A stretch of 64,000 nt of DNA from Salvelinus alpinus (taxonomy: Eukaryota > Chordata > Actinopteri > Salmoniformes > Salmonidae). Each line of letters opens with the position of its first letter. Position 1 is the first letter of the stretch. Shown one piece after another: positions 57,250 to 64,000 of this stretch. The DNA is taken from contig NC_092094.1 of the NCBI RefSeq assembly GCF_045679555.1, positions 36,410,430-36,474,429 of the forward strand, in the 5' to 3' direction. The position numbers and the translations under genes are program-made. The notes under the pieces are model-generated. The model ran no database searches. It worked only from the letters and a program-made list of their open reading frames with translations, and had not been told where the DNA came from.

Positions 57250-58043
57250 GTCTGCCAGGGGCTTCCTGACGGACCGCCCCCAGGTGTTGAGGGTAGGCAA
57301 CAACGCATCCGCCACGCTGACCCTCTACACACAGCTGCACCATTGAGAGCATCTTGACTGGCTACATCCCCGCTTGGTATGGCAACTGCTTGGCATCCGA
57401 CCATAAGGCGCTACAGAGGGTAGTGAATACTGCCCAGTACAATGGGGCCGAGCTCCCTGCCATCCAGGACCTCTATACCAAACGCTATCAGAGGAAGTCC
57501 CCCCCAAAATTATGCTGTTCTGCTCTTGAGCAAGGCAGTTAACCCCCAACAACAACTGCTCCCCAGGTGCTGATGACGTGGATGTCATTTAAGGTCGCAC
57601 TCTGCAACTCTCTGATTCAGAGCGGTTGGGTTAAATGCAGAAGACAGGTTTCGGTTTAATTCATTTGAGCAATTGACTAGGTACCTCCCTTTACATGCAC
57701 ACACATGCATGCTGACACCACATATGCTACTGTCTATTATCTATCCTGTTGCCAAGTCACTTTACTCGTACCTATATGTACTGTACATAGATAGCTACCT
57801 CATACCCCTGCACATCGACTCTGTACTGGTACTGCCTGTAAATAGCCATGTTATCTTTTACTGATTATTTTATTAGTTATTCACTGTGTATTTATTCCTT
57901 GTGTCACTATTTATATTTATTTTTTTATTTTATGATCTTCTCTTTAACTCTGCATTGTTGGAAATAACCTGTAAGTAAGAATTTCAAATGTAGTTCCATC
58001 TGTTGTCTACAAAGCATGTGACAAATACCATTTGATTTGATTA
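57250..58043 (+). mobile_element. LINE fragment (same family as 59546-62107) interrupted by a SINE-like piece
   Basis: Reverse-transcriptase remains appear from GGCTTCCTGACGGACCGCCC. Another part of the protein follows directly (TSWYGNC-type: TGGTATGGCAACTGCTTGGC), so there is an internal deletion. At about 57505-57700 lies an unrelated stretch (CTTGAGCAAGGCAGTTAACC ... GATTCAGAGCGGTTGGGTTA) that resembles a salmonid SINE tail. The LINE 3' tail then resumes and ends at GTGACAAATACCATTTGATT. It is non-functional. Confidence 0.65.
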
Positions 58044-58863
58044 GGGCTTGGTAAAGTCTAGAAGTTTCTCCTTTCTGCCAGGGAGAACCTCTCCCCAAGG
58101 GAGAATGTGGGAGAAGCAGAATGAAATGAGTCCATTTTTCAGCGGGGAGGGCTGACAGGCAGAAGGCCACAACACCAACTTCACACAACTCCAATAATGC
58201 CACACTAAAAGTAGATATTTGAGTATATTTTTGTTGTCTCTCAACATAGTAACGCTCATACCCCACCTCTGTTGAGTCTTATGTTTGTTATTTTATCTTT
58301 AATTGAAACGTTGTCCCAAAACTAAGAATGGATGATACTACATGCTAAATTCAAACAGTTTAACTCTAAAACTCAGGAAAAATTGTAGTTCCACCCAGCC
58401 TTTTTCTGTGTATCCCTGATGTAACTCAACAACAAGGCCCCTCCAGAGGGGGGATATAAGAGACAATTGACATACAGTAAGAACATGCAATGTCTGTAGT
58501 CTGTATATCAAGTGTAAACCATATGGAATGTACATGCTTCTCTCAGACATATGGTTGGCTGCATGTTATGAAATCATCAGTGGTGCCTGACAGATATCCT
58601 CAAGAGTCCTGTAAATCCAGAGTCCTGTAAAGTCCTGTGTATCAAGTTCTGCTGTAGCTTGCAGTAGCTCAGAAATAACACTCTGCATTGTTTTTGTTTC
58701 CAACCACGAGACTCCACACTCACGTTTCAAAGCCAAACTTTAAAATAAACATATACCATCTCTGACTATTAGTCTGTGCACTGGAGGAAAAATACATTCT
58801 TCAACTTTAAATTACATCCCGTCATGACATTTATTTATCATTGTTTTTATTGTTGTTATTCTA
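58044..58863. other. Intergenic stretch, nothing recognised
   Basis: No gene or defined repeat was recognised before the Tc1 terminus at 58864. Confidence 0.3.
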
Positions 58864-61800
58864 CACTGACAAAAAATATAAATGCAACATGCAACAATTT
58901 CCAAGATTTTACTGGTCACCATTTGCCTCATGCAGAACCATTTGCCTCTCCTTTGCATAAAGTTGATCAGGCTGTTGATTGTGGCCTGTGGAATGTTGTT
59001 CCACTCTTCTTCAATGGCTGTGCGAAGTTGCTGGATATTGTCGGGAACTGGAACACGTTGTCGTACACGTCGATCCAGAGCATCCCAGACATTCCCAATG
59101 GGTGACATGTCTGGTGAGTAGTCAGACCAGCTTCCATAATTTGTGTACAGATCCTTGTGGCATGGAGCAGTGCATTATCATGCTGAAACATGAGATGATG
59201 GCGGCTGATGAATGGCATGACAATCGGCCTCCATCGCCACCATGGGGCACTCTGTTCACATTGTAGACATTAGCAAACCACTCACCCACACAACGCTATA
59301 CATGTTTACTGCCATCTGCCCGGTACAGTTGAAACCGGGATTCATCCGTGAAGAGCACACTTCCCCAGCGTGCCAGTGGCCATCGAAGGTGAGCATTTAC
59401 CCACTGAAGTCGATTAAGACGCTGAACTGCAGTCAGGTCAAGACCCTGGTCTTGGAAGACGAGCACGCAGATGAGCTTCCCTGAGACGGTTTCTGACAGT
59501 TTGTGCAGAAATTCTTCAGTTGTGCAAACCCACAGTTTAATCATGAAAATGGCACCGGAGGGGATGGCTGCCATTTTACGGGCTCCTAACTAATTGTGCT
59601 ATTCAGTGTGTTTTTTTAATGAATCGAAGGCGAAAGATTTACATCTGCTCTCAGACCAGGCACAAATCCCCGTCATTCGCATGAAGAAGAGACGCAGATA
59701 CAGGGGCCAAAAATCTGTATGCTTGGTGAGAATTCGTTGGGGAGTGGATAATTCGCCTTTACCATCCGTCCTATTGGCGAACGTGCGAATGAGCTCCGTT
59801 CAAGAATATCCTACCAATGGGAAATTATAAACTGTAAAATCGTATGCTTCACCGAGTCGTGGCTAAATGAAGACATGGATAATATTCCGTTGGCTGGGTT
59901 TTCCGTGCATCGGCAAGACAGAACAGCAACCTCCGGTAAGACGATGGGTGGTGGTCTGTGCCTATTTGTCAACAACAGCTGGTGCGCGATCTCTAATATT
60001 AAGGTCTCTAGGTTTTGCTCACCTGAGGTAGAGTGCCTCATGATAAGCTGTAGACCACACTATTTACCATGAGAGTTTTTAGCTATAATTTTCATAGCTG
60101 TTTATTTACCACCACAAACCGATGCAGGTACGAAGACCACACTCAATGAGGCCATAACCAAACAAGGGAATGATCACCCAGAAGCGGCGTTCCTAGTGGC
60201 AGGGGACTTTAATGCAGGAAAACTTCCATGTTACCTCATTTCAACCAGCATGTCACATGTGCAACCAGAGAAAAAAAAACTCTAGACCGCCTTTACTCCA
60301 CATACAGAGATGCATGGAAAGCTCGCCCTCAATTTGGCAAATCTGACCATAATGCTATCCCCACAGTGACCGTACTTACATATCCCAACTAGAAGCCATG
60401 GATTACAGGCAACATCCGCACTGGGCTAAAGGCTAGAGCTGTTGCATTCAAGGAGTGGGACACTATTCCGGACGCTTATAAGAAATCCCGCTATGCCCTT
60501 CGATGAACCATCAAACAGGCAATGAATGCGTCAACACAGGACTAAGACTAAATCCTACTACACCGGATCTGACGCTTATTGGATGTGGCAGGGCTTGCAA
60601 ACTATTATGGATTACAAAGGGAAACCCAGCCGCGAGCTGCCCAGTGACGTGAGCCTACCAGACGAGATAAATGCCTTCAATGCTCGCTTTGAGGCAAGCA
60701 ACACTGAACCATGCATGAGAGCACCAGCTGTTCCAGACAATGGTGTGATCACGCTCTCCGCAGACAATGTGAGTAAGACCATTTAACAAGGTCATTCACA
60801 AGGCAGCAGGGCCAGACAGATTACCAGGATGCGTTTTCAGAGCATGTGCTGACCAACTGGCAAGAGTCTTCACTGACATTTCCAACCTCCTTATGACCGA
60901 GTCTGTAATACCTACATGTCCCTGTGCCCAAAAACTGCAAGATAAACTGCCTAAATGACTACCGCCCCGTAGCACTCATGTCTGTAGCCATGAAGTGCTT
61001 TGAAAGGCTGGTCATGGCTCACATCAACACCATCATCGCAGAAACCCTGCAATTTGCATACCACCCCAACAGATCCACAGATGACGCAATCTTTATTGCA
61101 TTCCACACTGCCCTTTCCCACCTGGACAAAACACCTATGTGAGAATGCTGTTCTTTGACTACAGCTCAGCGTTCAACACCATAGTGCCCTCAAAGCTCAT
61201 CACTAAGCTAAGGACCCTGGGACTAAACACCTCCCTCTGCAACTGGATCCGAGACTTCCTGATGGGCCGTCCCCAGGTGGTAAATGTAGCCAACAACACA
61301 TCTGCCACACTGCTTCTCAATACGAGGGCCTTTCAGGGGTGCATGCTTTTTCCCCCTGTACTCCCTATTCATCCACGACTAGGTGTCCACGCACAACTCC
61401 AACACCGTCATTAAGTTTGCAGATGACATGACGGTGATAGGGCTGATCACCGATAACGATGAGACAGCCTATAGGGAGACAAATGAACTGATCATGGACT
61501 ACTGGAAAAGGAAGGCTGAGCACGCCCCCATTCACACCGACAGGGCTGTAGTGGAGTGGGTCAAGAGATTGACGTTTCTTGGTGTCCACATCACCGACAA
61601 ACTATCATGGTCCAAACATACCAAGACAGTCGTGAAGAGGGCACGACAATGCCTTTCGGAGACTGAAAAGATTTGCGCTATCGAGAGTATCCTATCCCAA
61701 CTGGTTGCCATCACGTCTTGGTATGGCAACTGCTGTACGGCCCAGTACATCACTGGGGATGAGCTCCCTGCCATTCTGGACCTCTATACCAGGCAGTGTC

Positions 61801-62847
61801 AGAGGAAGTCCCAAGAAATCATCAAAAACTCCTGCCACCCAAGTCATAGACTGTTCTCTTTGCTACCGAACGACAAGCGGTACCGGAGCGCCAAGTCTAG
61901 TTCCAAAACGCTTCTTAACAGCTTCTACCCCCAAGCCATAAGACTGCTGAACATTAATCAAATGTTATATTTGCATATTGACCCCCTTTTGTATGCTGCT
62001 GCTATTCACTGTGTATTATCTATGCATAGTCACTTTACCCAAGCCTACACGTACATATTACCTCAATTACCTCAACTAACCTTTACCCCGCACATTGACT
62101 CAGTACCTTGGTTATGGTTACATGTCATCTGCGGTTGTGAGGCCGGTTGGAGGTACTGCCAAATTTGGTTGGACATAGTGCCAAATTCTCTAAAACGACA
62201 TTGGAGGAAGCTTATGGTAGAGAAATTAGCATTCAATTCTCTGGCAACATCTCTGGTGGACATTCCTGCAGTCATCATGCCAAATGCGTGCTCCCTCAAA
62301 ACTTGAGACATCTGTGGCATTGTGTTGTGTGACAAAACTACACATTATAGAGTGGCCTTTTATTGTCCCCAGTACAAGGTGTGTAACAGTACAACATGTG
62401 TAATGATCATGCTGTTTAATCAGCTTCCTGATATGCCACACCTGTCAGGTGGATGGATTATCTTGGCAAAGGAGAAACGCTCACTAACAGAGATGTGAAC
62501 AAATTTATGCAGCAAATTTAAGATAAATAAGCACGTATGGAAAATGTAGGGGATTTTTCTTTTCAGCTCATGAATTATGGGACCAACACTCGTTTATATT
62601 TTCGTTAAGTATAATTTTCTTGGTTATGACGGAGTTGTTATACAGCAACACTAACTAAAGAATGTTGTCTCGCTATAGCAGGGGGGGGGGGCACATTTTC
62701 TGAGCAAAATAAATAAATAGTATTTTTAAGGGATGTAAACAAATTTGTCCACAGAATTTGAGAGAAATATGTTTTTTGTGTGTATGGAACATTGCTGGAA
62801 TATTTTATTTCAGCTCATGAAACATGAGTTTATATTTTTGTTCAGTA
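58864..62847 (-). mobile_element. Tc1-like transposon (CACTGAACAAAAATATAAA family) split by a LINE
   Basis: The left end CACTGACAAAAAATATAAAT follows TA. The right end reads GTTTATATTTTTGTTCAGTA near 62830-62847. The transposase is on the minus strand. Its N-terminus (MSHNTMPQMSQVLREHAFGM, RDVARELNANFSTIS) lies at 62335 and below. Its catalytic half lies at 59574-58864, with VLFTDESRFQLYRADGS, LMFQHDNALLHATRI and the C-terminal region MSPIGNVWDALDRRVRQRVP. The family motif has an acidic residue where this copy reads IGN. A LINE separates the halves. A second, similar right-end segment occurs at about 62480-62610. Confidence 0.85.
59546..62107 (+). mobile_element. LINE inserted in the Tc1, 5' end present, 3' end missing
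   Basis: It begins with AATGGCACCGGAGGGGATGG, the recalled start of a frequent salmonid non-LTR element. It continues with endonuclease pieces (FTESWLNEDMDNIPLAGFSV, AGDFNAG) and reverse-transcriptase pieces ([42 protein letters not shown]). The C-terminal region reads SHPSHRLFSLLPNDKRYRSA. Several stops and internal deletions break it. The usual 3' tail, visible in the related copy at 58000-58043, is absent. Tc1 sequence resumes near 62108. Confidence 0.8.
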
Positions 62848-63119
62848 TAAGGAAAAAAAATATTTCTATTGAACATGATAGAGGCCACAGGTGAAGTCCT
62901 CAACTGTATTCACAGTGTTGGCGATCCAACGAGGAAAGCGGTTAACAGCGGTGACTAAATGTTTACTTCTAATTTCACGCGGAGCAATAAACAAAATGGC
63001 AGAGCAGCTGATGACAATGACATAACATAATTATGTTTACTATTTTGAGACAGATATTCTGTATCGCTGCACAGTCTGAATCAATCAACATTATAATGAG
63101 TGTAACTTTTCATTGTTCC

Positions 63120-63510
63120 TGTAACGGCTGTCGTAGTCGTTCTCCTCCTCAGACGAGGAGGAGCATGGATCGGACCAAGATGCGGATTGGTAAGTATTCA
63201 TTATTTAATGGGAAAACAACAAACACTACAAAATACAACAACCAATAAACGTGACTAACCTGAAACAGTCCTGTGTGGCCCAAACACTGACACAGGAACA
63301 AACACCCACAAAACACATGTGAAACCCAGGCTGCCTTAGTATGATTCTCAATCAGGGACAACGATTGACAGCTGTCTCTGATTGAGAATCATACCAGGCC
63401 GAACACAAAATCCCAACATAGAAAATCAAACCTAGACCAACCCACCCAACTCACGCCCTGACCAACTAAAACAAATACAAAACAAAGGAAAACAGGTCAG
63501 GAACGTGACA
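63120..63510 (-). repeat. 391-bp element with TG...CA ends and a 5-bp flanking duplication
   Basis: The ends TGTAACG...CGTGACA are flanked by GTTCC on both sides (63115-63119, 63511-63515). On the minus strand an ATTAAA lies near the end of the unit. TG...CA ends, a 5-bp duplication and a poly(A)-like signal fit a solo LTR of an old LTR element. A short DNA element is the alternative. No coding part remains. It also contains the inverted pair TGATTCTCAATCAGGGACAA / CTCTGATTGAGAATCATACC (63340-63396). Confidence 0.5.
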
Positions 63511-63511
63511 G

Positions 63512-64000
63512 TTCCTAGAGAAGGGAACTATGAAATGTAGAGCTGCAGGTCCACTTAAAACCTATTTGATTTAAAGTCCCCTGTTTAGGGGACCTGCATG
63601 GTTCTGGTAACAGTTCCGACCGATCTGTGGACACCGTTGATTGAAATGGCTTGCATAGAGCAGTAGTCCTTATTCTAATGGACACAGGAGTGTCTCTACT
63701 GACTGAATGAAGCAGGATGTGAAATCTGACACCACTGGAAGATGGGATGAATAAAGCATATGTTTGGAATCCGCAGTAGGAGAGAGTGGTTTTGTTGGTG
63801 AAGCACATTCAGAGATTGATTTATAGCTAGTAGGCTAATCTAAAAATACTTTATAGATTTAAAGCAAATAACACTTTCTGTTTGTCATAGACAAATGAGT
63901 TCAGGAAGCTACGCTAGAGCTCTGTGAGACATTCACAGAGATGGGGGCAGACGTTTTGATCAAGAGAGACCTTTAGAAAATATGCACATTTTCTTTAACA
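63512..64000. other. Right-edge stretch without a recognised gene
   Basis: Only a small perfect hairpin stands out (GTCCCC TGTTTA GGGGAC at about 63577-63594). Open frames here are short. Confidence 0.3.

Overview
This is a vertebrate genomic window, almost certainly from a salmonid fish (trout, salmon or char group). The evidence is multi-exon genes with GT-AG introns and teleost-like proteins, and at least five different Tc1-like transposon families. One of these is a close natural relative of the salmonid elements behind 'Sleeping Beauty'. There is also an L2-type LINE with its typical fish 3' tail, a tRNA-derived SINE and two hAT elements. Nothing bacterial, no CRISPR array and no canonical tRNA or rRNA gene was seen.

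Layout. (1) 1-600: the last two exons of an unidentified + strand gene. (2) 1387-19736, minus strand: a complete aminopeptidase N gene (anpep-like), read here as 21 coding exons giving 968 aa. Its introns hold a Sleeping-Beauty-type Tc1 (3433-5041) with one nonsense codon. They also hold a hAT element (5906-13846) with an L2-type LINE and a second Tc1 nested inside it, and a 450-bp fold-back (18121-18568). (3) 21888-23005, minus: a single-exon F-box gene relic with one frameshift and three stops. (4) 23.2-27.3 kb: intergenic, with LINE and SINE pieces and low-complexity TAGC/AACGTTA sequence. (5) 27.3-33 kb, plus: kmt5b (SUV420H1, H4K20 methyltransferase), nine coding exons, 917 aa. It shows a shifted start codon, a 20-nt microexon followed by a GC-AG intron, and an in-frame 8 x 39-bp repeat. 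(6) 36010-53501, plus: chka (choline kinase alpha), twelve coding exons, 418 aa. Its intron 2 holds an apparently intact Passport-like Tc1 with a full 340-aa transposase, and an unclassified repeat built from about 400-bp units. Intron 3 holds a hAT MITE and intron 4 a decayed Tc1. (7) 53.5-55.8 kb: the chka 3' UTR. (8) 57.2-64 kb: gene-free, with LINE fragments, a Tc1 split by a LINE, and a 391-bp element with TG...CA ends.

The neighbouring same-strand order kmt5b then chka matches the arrangement on human chromosome 11q13, which supports both identities. The three host enzymes do not form a pathway: anpep is a cell-surface peptidase, kmt5b modifies chromatin, and chka starts phosphatidylcholine synthesis. 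All exon joins were read by eye from splice consensus, preserved reading phase and remembered family sequences. No alignment was run. I found no convincing new biological system. The strongest leads are the intact Tc1 transposase, the nested hAT/LINE/Tc1 stack, the kmt5b start-codon shift and repeat expansion, the duplicated chka splice donor, and the unclassified repeat at 40.5-42.3 kb.
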